Assembly: GCA_025058915.1 (NCBI GenBank)
Contig: JANXEC010000008.1
Location: forward strand, 1-15,516
Source of the DNA: Microcaldota archaeon
Lineage (GTDB): Archaea; Micrarchaeota; Micrarchaeia; Anstonellales; J096
DNA length: 15,516 nucleotides
Direction of reading: 5' to 3'
The notes beneath the pieces were generated by a model that saw only the letters and a program-made list of their open reading frames with translations, made no database searches and was not told the origin of the DNA. Numbering within the stretch: position 1 is the first letter of the stretch; every line of letters begins with the position of its first letter. This document shows positions 6,359-14,556 of the stretch, in pieces. Both the position numbers and the translations under genes were made by a program.

Positions 6359-7220
6359 GTATTTTCTTCCTCAACTCATCCAATCTATAGAAATCCACGA
6401 TGATCTGGAAGGCCTCCCTATCATCCCTATCCATTTCTATATCCTTCCCAAGAACATAGATTGTTATCATGCTAGCTATTGTCTCAGATAGATTCGAGCT
6501 AGGATGGCCTATCTCTGTTCTGAAATGTCTATACTCCGCAAATCTCTCAGGATCTCTAAAGAGTCTGACTGCTGCCTCTAGTACCTCACGGTTATGAATT
6601 GTTGAATATACATGTGCAAACTCATGCACAAGCTCCATGATCCTATCTCTGTTTCCAACAACCATTAGGTAGGGATTGAGTATAGTACTAGGTATTGGTG
6701 ATTCTATCAGGTGCAGTCTGAAAAAGATCTTTCTGGAATGTATTTTTGACAGAAGTTCTAGATGTTCATCTAGAACCCTGAGTAATTCCCTCTCCTTGAT
6801 ATTCAGTTGCTTTTCGGAGAACACTGTAAATGATCCATACTCCTGAGTATACACCTTCCCTTTCAGAGACTTGGACTTTCTGTAGTTGTTCTTCACAATA
6901 AAATATGGAGTGTTAGGACTTAGGTTCGGTAGAAAAACTTTACCGGAAAATCCAAACCTGTCGGTCTCTATGATGAGAGGATTCTGCACATAGAGAGCCC
7001 ATCCCTCTTCCTCCTTTCTGAAGATCATACTAGCACCACTGGTCATAACGCCTAGCATCTTGCTCCTGTTTGTATCTGAAGGATATTTATATTCAACCGT
7101 GATTCCCAAAGGAGTCTCCCTCTTGACTCTGATCTCATCTATCTTAGGTATGGTAGCCAGGGACACAGTAAGTACTGCTGCCACAACTGAACCAGCAGCG
7201 AGTAAACTATAATCTTTCAT
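6336..7220 (-). CDS. Membrane-anchored zinc metallopeptidase with an Fn3-like domain
   Basis: Residues about 5-23 form an N-terminal signal or anchor helix, so the rest is probably outside the cell. Residues about 28-135 look beta-rich. They include LSPNTPYFIVKNNYR, which resembles the 'L-P-N-T-Y' strand of fibronectin type III domains. The C-terminal half has the zincin motif VHEFAHV (H199, E200, H203). The likely third ligand is E246 in LSETIAS, 43 residues after the second histidine, as in gluzincins. The substrate is unknown; cell-surface protein turnover or processing is a guess. The gene heads a minus-strand block (bud32 and two pilin-like genes follow with overlaps). It shares its promoter region with the divergent XTP pyrophosphatase gene. 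No named peptidase family is assigned. Confidence 0.85.
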   Translation of the reverse strand: MKDYSLLAAGSVVAAVLTVSLATIPKIDEIRVKRETPLGITVEYKYPSDTNRSKMLGVMTSGASMIFRKEEEGWALYVQNPLIIETDRFGFSGKVFLPNLSPNTPYFIVKNNYRKSKSLKGKVYTQEYGSFTVFSEKQLNIKERELLRVLDEHLELLSKIHSRKIFFRLHLIESPIPSTILNPYLMVVGNRDRIMELVHEFAHVYSTIHNREVLEAAVRLFRDPERFAEYRHFRTEIGHPSSNLSETIASMITIYVLGKDIEMDRDDREAFQIIVDFYRLDELRKKIHGIISTR

Positions 7221-7241
7221 ATCACATATATAGCAAATCGA

Positions 7242-7250
7242 TTTTAAATA
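7242..7250. promoter_or_regulatory. Shared TATA-like box for divergent protease and XTP pyrophosphatase genes
   Basis: TTTTAAATA is centred at 7246. It is 26 bases from both starts (7220 on minus, 7272 on plus). Neither gene has an SD sequence. It is the best TATA-like run in the 51-base gap for the plus gene, although ATATATA at 7226-7232 is too close to serve the minus gene well. This repeats the layout at 1003-1012. Confidence 0.65.
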
Positions 7251-7271
7251 TATTTCTCAGAACATCAAATC

Positions 7272-7814
7272 ATGATCTTTGTAACATCAAACATACATAA
7301 GTTTAATGAAGTTAAACACATAATACCTAGTATGAAGATGCACAAGATGGATTTCATCGAACCACAGGATAATATAGAGATAGTTGCAATGTCCAAGGCA
7401 ATACAGGCATACTCAAAGCTGAAACAACCTCTGGTGGTAGAGGATACAGGTTTGTTCTTGAATGCACTATCTGGATTTCCAGGAGAGTACAGTGTGTGGC
7501 TACACAAGAGGATAGGATGTAGAGGAATAATCGATCTTCTGAAGGATAGATCTGATAGGTCTGGTGAGATGGTTACAGTAGTTGCATACATAGATAGAGA
7601 TGGTATAAGATTGTTCAGAGGTATACTGAAAGTTATGATTGCAGATTCGGAAAGAGGGGAGGGATTTGGTTTTGATCCAATTCTGATCCCTGAGGGAAAA
7701 GATTTCACTCTTGCAGAAAATCCAGAATATAAACTAGAGAATTCACACAGAGCCTTGGCATTCAAGCAACTCAGAGATTATCTACATAAACACAAAAAGA
7801 TTGATCAGAGATGA
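7272..7814 (+). CDS. XTP/dITP diphosphatase (HAM1/RdgB family)
   Basis: Hydrolyses dITP, XTP and related deaminated purine nucleotides to monophosphates, keeping them out of DNA and RNA. The N-terminal TSNIHKFNE motif (5-13), the metal site VEDTGLF (E57, D58), SGFPGEYS (67-74), GFGFDPIL (131-138) and SHRALAF (158-164) are all intact. Length, 180 residues, is normal for archaea. A TATA-like box lies 26 bases before the ATG and no SD sequence is seen, so the mRNA is probably leaderless. It is the first gene of the eight-gene plus-strand run and overlaps orc1/cdc6 by four bases. Nucleotide-pool cleaning beside replication genes makes functional sense. Confidence 0.95.
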   Translation: MIFVTSNIHKFNEVKHIIPSMKMHKMDFIEPQDNIEIVAMSKAIQAYSKLKQPLVVEDTGLFLNALSGFPGEYSVWLHKRIGCRGIIDLLKDRSDRSGEMVTVVAYIDRDGIRLFRGILKVMIADSERGEGFGFDPILIPEGKDFTLAENPEYKLENSHRALAFKQLRDYLHKHKKIDQR

Positions 7815-8926
7815 AGATACAGGACAAGTCTCCTCTATCCCTGCAGTACATACCTAACACATTACCATTCAGACAACAGGAGATAGAGACTATCAAGAAC
7901 TATCTCCTATCCCTCGATAGAGGGGAGAACATACCAAATATCATAATCTATGGGCCTACTGGGTCTGGAAAGACTTCAGTGGTTAAGTACATTACAAAAC
8001 ACATAGACCTGAAGAATACAGATATAGTATATATGAATGCACGGTTCTACAATTCTTTTTACAGAGTTATATCCAAATTAGTTGATGAGGAGGAGAGGAT
8101 AGGATTTCCCATATCTCTACTTCTAGCAAAACTGAAGGACAGGAAGAGAAACCTAGTCGCCATAATAGATGAGGCGGATTTCGTGAGAGATATTGATGAT
8201 CTGCTCTACACACTCTCCCGAAGCAATGAGGAGTCAGAGGCTAAGATACATTTCATACTCATAACCAATTCTATACAGCTCAAATCCAGACTAGATGCTA
8301 GAACCTTATCATCTCTGAATGAGATAGAGATGTTCTTCAGTCCCTATACAGCTCAGCAACTCCTGGCTATATTAAGGGATAGAGTTGATATTACCATACC
8401 AGGCCAATACAGAGAGGAGAGTATTGCCAAGATAGCTGCTGTAGCAGCATCTGAAAGTGGAGATGCAAGATATGCGATCAAAGTGTTGGCAAGGGCTATT
8501 GAGATAGCAGAGAGAGAGCAGGCAGAGATGTTGTTGTTGGATCATGTGGACAGAGCATTTGAGGTCATAGAACTAGATATAATCTCAGAGACACTGAAAT
8601 CTCTCCCAATTAATCTACAGATAGTCATGTATACTATTGCCAAGATGTACTCTAACAGACAGAAGGATTTGTTCCAATCTGAAGATCTAATAATCTCAAT
8701 ATCAGAAGCATATACAAACTATTCCAAGATCTCTGAAACTGTGTTTAGAAGGAAACCAAAGGGATTGAAGTGGTTTAGGCACTATCTGAACGAACTGGAG
8801 AATCTTGGATTGGTCTCTAGTGTGGCTATGAAGAGTAAGAATAGGGAGATACTATCTTACGTAAGACTTGGTGTGAATCATAAAGATATTTTAAAGTATT
8901 TTGAGAAATACTATGGGATAAAATGA
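7811..8926 (+). CDS. cdc6: Orc1/Cdc6 replication initiator ATPase
   Basis: Origin-binding AAA+ protein that helps load the MCM helicase. Walker A is GPTGSGKT (48-55), Walker B is IIDEAD (118-123), sensor 1 is around ILITNS (149-154) and sensor 2 is SGDAR (216-220). The lid is helical, and the C-terminal 100 residues fit a winged-helix DNA-binding domain. At 371 residues it is slightly short of the usual 390-410. The start is the ATG of an ATGA overlap with the upstream gene. Archaeal origins often lie next to this gene, but the flanks here are coding sequence. I see no inverted origin-recognition repeats in the nearest gap (7221-7271). Confidence 0.94.
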   Translation: MKIQDKSPLSLQYIPNTLPFRQQEIETIKNYLLSLDRGENIPNIIIYGPTGSGKTSVVKYITKHIDLKNTDIVYMNARFYNSFYRVISKLVDEEERIGFPISLLLAKLKDRKRNLVAIIDEADFVRDIDDLLYTLSRSNEESEAKIHFILITNSIQLKSRLDARTLSSLNEIEMFFSPYTAQQLLAILRDRVDITIPGQYREESIAKIAAVAASESGDARYAIKVLARAIEIAEREQAEMLLLDHVDRAFEVIELDIISETLKSLPINLQIVMYTIAKMYSNRQKDLFQSEDLIISISEAYTNYSKISETVFRRKPKGLKWFRHYLNELENLGLVSSVAMKSKNREILSYVRLGVNHKDILKYFEKYYGIK

Positions 8927-9426
8927 AATGGATCATTCTGTTACTACTGTTCCTATCTGGTTGTATTCAGCCATATCAATTCACTGCGGATTGTTCACAA
9001 TACAGAGACATATCGATTGCTATGAATTGTTACAGGGAGAGAGCATATTACTATGCTGCTATAGGTGATGTTACTGGAGCAGTGTCTCAGTGCGATCAGC
9101 TGAACAACTATCTACTTAAGATACAGAACATCCATGTTTCCTTCTTGGCATTCGACAAGACAATGGCAGATGTAGCCAGAGTCACATTTGTGATAGATAA
9201 TTATAACAACTGCATTCTGAACGTTGCTAGACTGACTCGTGATGAGACTCTGTGTAGTAAGATGAAAACACCTGGAGATATAGTTAGTGTTGTACCGGCT
9301 CTCAAAGAGATGATAGATTTACTCATACCTGCAACCATATCTTCAGAACAGATGTGTAGGATTGAGGTAAGAAGTGTTGCAATAAGAGATAGAGCATTAA
9401 GACCATTCACAGATTATATAAGATGA
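8923..9426 (+). CDS. Predicted lipoprotein with six further cysteines
   Basis: Residues 1-13 form a signal peptide ending in a lipobox (LSGC), so C14 is the likely lipid-modified residue. This points to an anchored extracytoplasmic protein. The remainder, 153 residues, looks mainly helical and has six cysteines (24, 36, 57, 97, 111, 145), enough for three disulfides. Short motifs such as NNCILNVARLTRDETLC, meaning C, hydrophobic-A, D, LC, recall helical Cys-repeat proteins I associate with DPANN-type archaea; this is an impression, not a search result. The function is unknown. It is joined by four-base ATGA overlaps to orc1/cdc6 on one side and polB on the other, an unexpected place for an envelope protein. 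Confidence 0.85.
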   Translation: MKWIILLLLFLSGCIQPYQFTADCSQYRDISIAMNCYRERAYYYAAIGDVTGAVSQCDQLNNYLLKIQNIHVSFLAFDKTMADVARVTFVIDNYNNCILNVARLTRDETLCSKMKTPGDIVSVVPALKEMIDLLIPATISSEQMCRIEVRSVAIRDRALRPFTDYIR

Positions 9427-11465
9427 TACTGCATATCGAAGATAGATATGATAGAGACAACCTATATGTATTCTACAGGGACAGATATGAAGTTGTACCC
9501 AAATCTCTCTATACTTACTCTTTTAGTCTGGGAGGAGATATAAGAAGATTCGATCAGGGAATGAGAGAGGTGTTTCTTAGCAAAAATCCATCTGGATCCA
9601 TAGAGAGAACTCTCAAACCAAAGATCAGATACATAAATGATAACAAACTGTATCCTGAATACAAAATAGGGGATCTATCGGTATTGACATTCGATATAGA
9701 GGTATATAATGAGGATGGTTTTCCAGATTCTTCGAAGGATAGGATCCTCAGTATTGCATATAGATTTCAAAACGTAGAGGATGTAATATATAGTGAAGAT
9801 GAGGGCGATACTATTAGAGAGTTCTTCAACGTGATCAGAGGATACAATCCGGATCTTCTCTCTGGTTATAATATAGATAGATTCGATCTGCCATACCTTA
9901 TCAAGAGAGCAAAAACACTAAATATTGATGTGGATATTGGTAGGTATGGATTGGAGGTAAAGAATAACATAATACCTGGTAGGATTGTTATTGATGTTTA
10001 CAGAATGATGATACTGCTGAATAGGTTTGGGATTATTGATTTAGATGAATTCTCTCTGAGTTATGTTTATAGTAAGATATTCGGAGAGAGGAAAATGGAA
10101 GTAGACAAAGATACTATCTGGTATCTCTGGCATCATAACAGAGACAAACTACTAGAGTATAACCTAGATGATGTAAGAGCATCTGAAAGGATACTCAAGA
10201 AGTATTTGCCTCTGTTTATCGAGCTATCAAACATATCCAGAATGTATCTCCAGGATCTGATCAGAAGTTTTTCCAGCGGAATGGTAGAGAACCTAATACT
10301 GACTGAGGCATATGGTAAATACATTATACCTGATACATACGGGGAGCATGAGGAGGAGACTTATGAAGGGGGATATGTTAAATCTCCCAAACCAGGTCTC
10401 TACTCTAACATAGCGGTTCTGGATTTTGCTAGTATGTATCCTTCGATCATCATTTCTAACAACATAGATTACTATACATACATAAACAACAGAGATTTTC
10501 TGAAGGAACCTATGGGATTAATACCTACCATACTCAAGAGACTTGTAGATGAGAGAAACATCCTGAAGAGAATGCTGAAGGAGAGATATGATGATACTAT
10601 AGAGACTAAGTCTCAGGCACTCAAGATTCTGGCAAATTCATTCTATGGATACATGGCATATAGAAGATCTAGATTCTATCTCAAGGAGGCTGCAGAGAAG
10701 GTAGCAGAGATAGGTAGAAAGACAATAACTAGAGTAATAGACATGGCTGAGAGGGAAGGTTTCAGAGTCATATATGCAGATACAGATTCTATATTCATAA
10801 TATATAACACAGAGGATGCTGTTAGAGAATTTGTGGATAGACTGAATTCATCACTCTCAGGATACATGAAAATAGAGCTAGAGGGTTTGTACACTAGAGG
10901 ATTGTTTGTCCATAGGAAGGATGAGAGTGAAGGTGCAAAGAAGAAGTATGCATTACTCAGGAGCGATGGTAAGATGAAGATCAGAGGATTTGAGCTTGTG
11001 AGGAGAGATTGGTGTCAGCTTGCCAGAGATATACAACAGGAGGTTCTGGATATAGTGTTGAGAGAGGGAAATGTAGAGAGAGCAGTGGCAAGAGTGAGAG
11101 ATGTAATAAAGGATCTAAGGGAGAGAAAGGTGAATCCTGAGAGATTGGTGATATATACTAGACTATCTAAGAGACCTGAGGATTATGATAGAGACATGCC
11201 AGAGGTGGTTGCTGCAAGGAAGATGGGTTTAAACTCAGCTAACATCATGAACAGAGTAATAAAATACATCATAGTCTCAGGGCAGGGGAGCATCTCAAGC
11301 AGAGCAGAACCATATGAGCAGTTCGTCAGAAAACCCTATCTGAAATATGATGTAGACTATTATATAGATCATCAGATCTTACCTGCAGTGCTAAGGGTGC
11401 TATCTGCGTTCGACTATAACGAATCCTCATTCAGAACAAACCTTAAGCAGAACACCTTGATATGA
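9423..11465 (+). CDS. polB: Family B DNA polymerase, compact form
   Basis: Replicative-type DNA polymerase with 3'-5' proofreading. Exo I is FDIEVY (D91, E93), Exo II is YNIDRFDLPY (D155) and Exo III is YNLDD (Y246, D250). Polymerase motif A is DFASMYPSI (D334), motif B is KILANSFYG (401-409) and motif C is YADTDS (D453, D455). All catalytic residues are present. At 680 residues it is about 100 shorter than the Pyrococcus enzyme. Exo I starts near residue 90 rather than about 140, and the motif A-to-B span (fingers) is also shorter. The part behind motif C is normal in length. The C-terminus reads LKQNTLI, with no aromatic PCNA-binding tail. Start and stop both lie in ATGA overlaps. Confidence 0.95.
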   Translation: MILHIEDRYDRDNLYVFYRDRYEVVPKSLYTYSFSLGGDIRRFDQGMREVFLSKNPSGSIERTLKPKIRYINDNKLYPEYKIGDLSVLTFDIEVYNEDGFPDSSKDRILSIAYRFQNVEDVIYSEDEGDTIREFFNVIRGYNPDLLSGYNIDRFDLPYLIKRAKTLNIDVDIGRYGLEVKNNIIPGRIVIDVYRMMILLNRFGIIDLDEFSLSYVYSKIFGERKMEVDKDTIWYLWHHNRDKLLEYNLDDVRASERILKKYLPLFIELSNISRMYLQDLIRSFSSGMVENLILTEAYGKYIIPDTYGEHEEETYEGGYVKSPKPGLYSNIAVLDFASMYPSIIISNNIDYYTYINNRDFLKEPMGLIPTILKRLVDERNILKRMLKERYDDTIETKSQALKILANSFYGYMAYRRSRFYLKEAAEKVAEIGRKTITRVIDMAEREGFRVIYADTDSIFIIYNTEDAVREFVDRLNSSLSGYMKIELEGLYTRGLFVHRKDESEGAKKKYALLRSDGKMKIRGFELVRRDWCQLARDIQQEVLDIVLREGNVERAVARVRDVIKDLRERKVNPERLVIYTRLSKRPEDYDRDMPEVVAARKMGLNSANIMNRVIKYIIVSGQGSISSRAEPYEQFVRKPYLKYDVDYYIDHQILPAVLRVLSAFDYNESSFRTNLKQNTLI

Positions 11466-12502
11466 GGTTCTACACATCTAAGAGAGAAGTAAGGTTTAGT
11501 CTAGATACAGACACTTTCTATGTATACGAGATTGATAGAGATGGGGTGGTGGTTGATAGTCTCTACCAATCCAGACGAACAGGAGAACATTTTGTTTATG
11601 TATTGATCAAGAGGAACTGGGCTACTGATGTAGCCATCAGTAGGATCGCAGAGATGAACAATCTCCGTTACAGAGACATAGGTTTTGCAGGGATGAAGGA
11701 CAAGAGAGCAACAACCTATCAACTCATATCATCAAAGTCAAAACTAACCTCCACACCTAAAGACATAGAGCTCATACCCGTGGGTTCAGGGGAGAGGCTG
11801 AGGATGGGGGATCTGTCTGGGAATATGTTCAGAGTGATAGCTGGTCAGGATCTAGAGAGTATTCGGAAGGGAATTGATGATACAGGGGGTAGGTTTCTGA
11901 ATTACTTTGGGAGCCAAAGGTTTGGTAAAGGTGGGGTGAATGTATTGGTAGGATTGGAGCTCCTAAGAGGCAGACTCTCAGATGCATTGGACATATATCT
12001 ATACTATAAGAGAGAGAACAGTGATCTTAGGGAAACAGGACAGTTCCCAAGATATCTGAAACATGAGAGAATGATACTGGACATGAGGAAAAAATATGAT
12101 GACAGGCGAGTTTGGGCTAGAATACCGAGAAATATATCTCTGATGTTCATTCACTCTGTCCAGTCCTATATATTCAACATGGAATTGGATATGAGGTTTG
12201 ATAACTCTGATATCATAGATACTACGAATCTAGTTGGATGGAGCACAGAGTTAAATCCATATCAGAGAGAGATACTTGATATGTTGAACATACAGAAGGA
12301 GATGTTCAGGATGGAGATATTACCATCACTGAATGCGAAAGGAGGGACTAGGAAAATATTAGCACATGCAGAGAGGATCCGATACGATCACAGCAGCATA
12401 GAATTCTCTCTGGATTCAGGGAGCTATGCGACTGTCTTCTTAGATCAGATGGTCGGATATAGCTATTTAAATCAATCCGAAGATATAAAATTCAATGGAT
12501 GA
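11462..12502 (+). CDS. truD: tRNA pseudouridine synthase TruD
   Basis: Converts U13 of tRNA to pseudouridine. The catalytic motif is GFAGMKDKRATTYQ (74-87) with D80 as the nucleophile. NYFGSQRFG (147-155) and the C-terminal GSYATVFLDQ (320-329) are further TruD signatures. At 346 residues it is shorter than many archaeal members of about 400, and the N-terminus is trimmed, starting MRFYTSKREVRF. The ATG lies in an ATGA overlap with polB. The end overlaps aIF2-beta by eight bases, the only junction in this operon that is not four bases long. Confidence 0.93.
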   Translation: MRFYTSKREVRFSLDTDTFYVYEIDRDGVVVDSLYQSRRTGEHFVYVLIKRNWATDVAISRIAEMNNLRYRDIGFAGMKDKRATTYQLISSKSKLTSTPKDIELIPVGSGERLRMGDLSGNMFRVIAGQDLESIRKGIDDTGGRFLNYFGSQRFGKGGVNVLVGLELLRGRLSDALDIYLYYKRENSDLRETGQFPRYLKHERMILDMRKKYDDRRVWARIPRNISLMFIHSVQSYIFNMELDMRFDNSDIIDTTNLVGWSTELNPYQREILDMLNIQKEMFRMEILPSLNAKGGTRKILAHAERIRYDHSSIEFSLDSGSYATVFLDQMVGYSYLNQSEDIKFNG

Positions 12503-12902
12503 TAGTAAATATGTGGAGATGTTGAATAGTCTGTATGTTAGACTAGGGGAGAAAAAGGGTACAGGGAATAGGTTTGAGATTCCTAGGGCAGAGATAATGT
12601 ATCAGGGATCAACAACAGTGTGGAAGAATTTCTCTAGATTTGCAGAGCTGTTCAGAAGGGACAAGGAGTTTATGATAAAATTCTTCAAGAGAGAGCTAGG
12701 AGCTCCATTGGATGACAGAGGGGAATTCGTTGTGATTCACAGGAGAGTGGCTCAAAACATTCTAGACGTGAAGGTAAACTCCTTCTTTGAATTGTATGTT
12801 AGATGCAAGGAATGCAAAGGACCAGATACTCATATAGTAGAGAAAGATAGTGTAAAGATACTTGTATGTGAGATATGTGGAGCATCTAGGGTGATAAAGT
12901 GA
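12495..12902 (+). CDS. Translation initiation factor aIF2, beta subunit
   Basis: Part of the heterotrimer that brings initiator tRNA to the small ribosomal subunit. The core helix/beta domain (about 28-100) includes the family stretch KNFSRFAELFRRD. The C-terminal zinc ribbon has C104, C107, C125 and C128 in two CxxC knuckles (CKEC, CEIC). Length, 135 residues, is normal. The start ATG is inside the end of truD with no SD sequence, so coupled translation is likely. It is followed by aIF1A with a GTGA overlap, which places two initiation factors together. Confidence 0.95.
   Translation: MDDSKYVEMLNSLYVRLGEKKGTGNRFEIPRAEIMYQGSTTVWKNFSRFAELFRRDKEFMIKFFKRELGAPLDDRGEFVVIHRRVAQNILDVKVNSFFELYVRCKECKGPDTHIVEKDSVKILVCEICGASRVIK
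12889..12895 (+). promoter_or_regulatory. Shine-Dalgarno sequence supporting a GTG start of aIF1A
   Basis: GGGTGAT, three bases before the GTG codon at 12899, matches the anti-SD. This is the only operon-internal start in the window that is GTG and also one of the few with an SD sequence. Confidence 0.65.
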
Positions 12903-13198
12903 AAGAGGAATTCGATGCAAAACGCATCAAAATGCCTGAGGGTAATGAGATGTTTGCAGTGGTTATATCAGAAGTAGGAGGAGCTAGAATGTTATGTTAC
13001 TGTATAGATGGCAAGGAGAGGATATGTAGGGTTCCAGGTAGGATGAAGAGCAAGTTCTGGATCAAAGAGGGTGATCTTGTATTGGTAAAGCCTTGGGATG
13101 TACAGGGAGATGAGAGAGGAGATATAGTCTGGCAGTACAGAGCTATAGAGGTACAGTATCTGAAAGATCGAGGACTGTTGAACGGTCTACCTATATGA
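12899..13198 (+). CDS. Translation initiation factor aIF1A
   Basis: Single OB-fold factor of the eIF1A/IF1 family that helps start-codon selection and subunit joining. The motifs RVPGRMKSKFWIKEGDLVLV and the stretch KPWDVQGDERGDIVWQYR are near-consensus for archaeal aIF1A. Length, 99 residues, is normal. Translation starts at GTG, in a GTGA overlap with the aIF2-beta stop, backed by an SD sequence. It overlaps cysS by four bases. Confidence 0.96.
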   Translation: MKEEFDAKRIKMPEGNEMFAVVISEVGGARMLCYCIDGKERICRVPGRMKSKFWIKEGDLVLVKPWDVQGDERGDIVWQYRAIEVQYLKDRGLLNGLPI

Positions 13199-14556
13199 AA
13201 CTATACGACACATACGATAAAACTCTCAGAGAATTCTCCCCTCTATCCCCTCCAAGAGTCATAATGTATGTGTGTGGATTGACTCCATATGATGATGCTC
13301 ATCTGGGACATGCAAGAACATATGTTGCATTTGATGTTCTGAAGAGATATCTCATATACAGAGGCTACAGGGTATTCCATATCCAGAACATCACAGACAT
13401 AGATGATAAGTTGATTGCTAGAGGTGAAGAGTTGAAGAGAGATCCTCTGGAGATAGCAGAGTATTATCACAGCAGAGCCTTGGAGTCTTTCATGGAATTA
13501 AACATCATACCAGCAGATGTATATCCTAAAGTCTCAGATCACATACATGAGATAGAGAGAATTGTGAAATCCCTGTTAGATACTGGCTATGCATACAGAA
13601 CCTCCACAGGGATATATTTTGATATTTCCAAGTTCTCCAGATATGGCAAACTCTCAAATCAATCTCTGGATCAGATCAACAGGCATAGAATAGAACCAGA
13701 TCCTACCAAGAGAAATCCTTCGGATTTCGCCCTCTGGAAATACACTCAGGATTATACTTGGGATTCTCATTTAGGAAAGGGAAGACCAGGTTGGCATATA
13801 GAGTGCAGTGCAATGGCTCTGAAGTATTCTCAAGGGAATATCATAGATATCCATGGAGGAGCTAGAGATCTGATCTTTCCACATCATGAGAATGAGATAG
13901 CTCAGAGCGAGTGCTATACCAATAGGAAGTTCGTGAATTTCTGGATCCACACAGGATTTCTGACTGTGAACGGAGAGAAAATGAGCAAGAGTCTAAAGAA
14001 TTTCATTACCATCAGGGATCTCCTGAGTAGAGAGGATGCAATGGTTTTGAGAATGCTATTAGTATCATCGAAATACTCAAGTCCTCTTGATTATTCAGAT
14101 ACTCTTCTAGCTCAAGCAAGAGAGAATTATATGAAGCTAAAGGAATTCTATTCAAGAGTATCGAATGCCAAAGGTCCTATAAGTGATCAGGAGAACCTGA
14201 GAATTATAGACACTGAAACAACTAGATTCTTCGAGGAGATGGATAATGATCTTAACACTCCTGGAGCTCTATCAGCTCTATTCAATATTATTTCTCATTT
14301 CAATACTCATGAGATAGATCTGAAGAGCGCTATGATCCTGAAGAAATTCCTAAATGATGTGTCTTTCATTCTTGGAATCAAGATAGAGTCTGATCTGAGA
14401 GGCAAGATGGATATGCTACTGAGAGGATTAGGAGACTATAGGAAGGAGCTAAGGTCTGAGAAGAAATACAAGGAGTCTGATAGACTGAGAGAGATAATAG
14501 AGAGAGCTGGTGTCAAGGTATACGATAGGGATAGGGATAGCGAATACATATACTAA
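13195..14556 (+). CDS. cysS: Cysteinyl-tRNA synthetase
   Basis: Class I synthetase that charges tRNA-Cys. The HIGH-type motif is HLGH (36-39) and KMSKS is at 262-266. Zinc and cysteine recognition residues C27, C204, H230 and E234 are all present (YVCGLTPYD, WHIECSAM, FPHHENE). The C-terminal helical tRNA-binding domain follows, and total length is 453 residues, normal to slightly short. The presence of this enzyme suggests direct Cys-tRNA formation rather than the SepRS/SepCysS route, unless both exist. It is the last gene of the plus-strand operon. Its stop region overlaps the convergent membrane-protein gene by four bases, and no T-rich terminator is visible. Confidence 0.97.
   Translation: MKLYDTYDKTLREFSPLSPPRVIMYVCGLTPYDDAHLGHARTYVAFDVLKRYLIYRGYRVFHIQNITDIDDKLIARGEELKRDPLEIAEYYHSRALESFMELNIIPADVYPKVSDHIHEIERIVKSLLDTGYAYRTSTGIYFDISKFSRYGKLSNQSLDQINRHRIEPDPTKRNPSDFALWKYTQDYTWDSHLGKGRPGWHIECSAMALKYSQGNIIDIHGGARDLIFPHHENEIAQSECYTNRKFVNFWIHTGFLTVNGEKMSKSLKNFITIRDLLSREDAMVLRMLLVSSKYSSPLDYSDTLLAQARENYMKLKEFYSRVSNAKGPISDQENLRIIDTETTRFFEEMDNDLNTPGALSALFNIISHFNTHEIDLKSAMILKKFLNDVSFILGIKIESDLRGKMDMLLRGLGDYRKELRSEKKYKESDRLREIIERAGVKVYDRDRDSEYIY

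Noticed and set aside
7221..7271. Replication origin next to orc1/cdc6
   Set aside because: The only gap near the gene is 51 bases and is explained by a divergent promoter. No inverted origin-recognition repeats or long AT unwinding element were seen.
7265..7765. 166-codon minus-strand open frame opposite the XTP pyrophosphatase gene
   Set aside because: The plus strand encodes a complete HAM1-family enzyme with all motifs. The antisense frame is Ser/Pro-rich with no recognisable feature.
12096..12145. Second C/D-box-like pair inside truD
   Set aside because: Only one C-like and one D-like box, with no terminal stem and no internal boxes; expected by chance in this base composition.
13283..13345. 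Possible C/D-box sRNA (ATGATGA and CTGA boxes) within cysS
   Set aside because: The C-box-like bases encode the conserved PYDD region next to the HIGH-type motif, the inner boxes are poor, and no other support exists.
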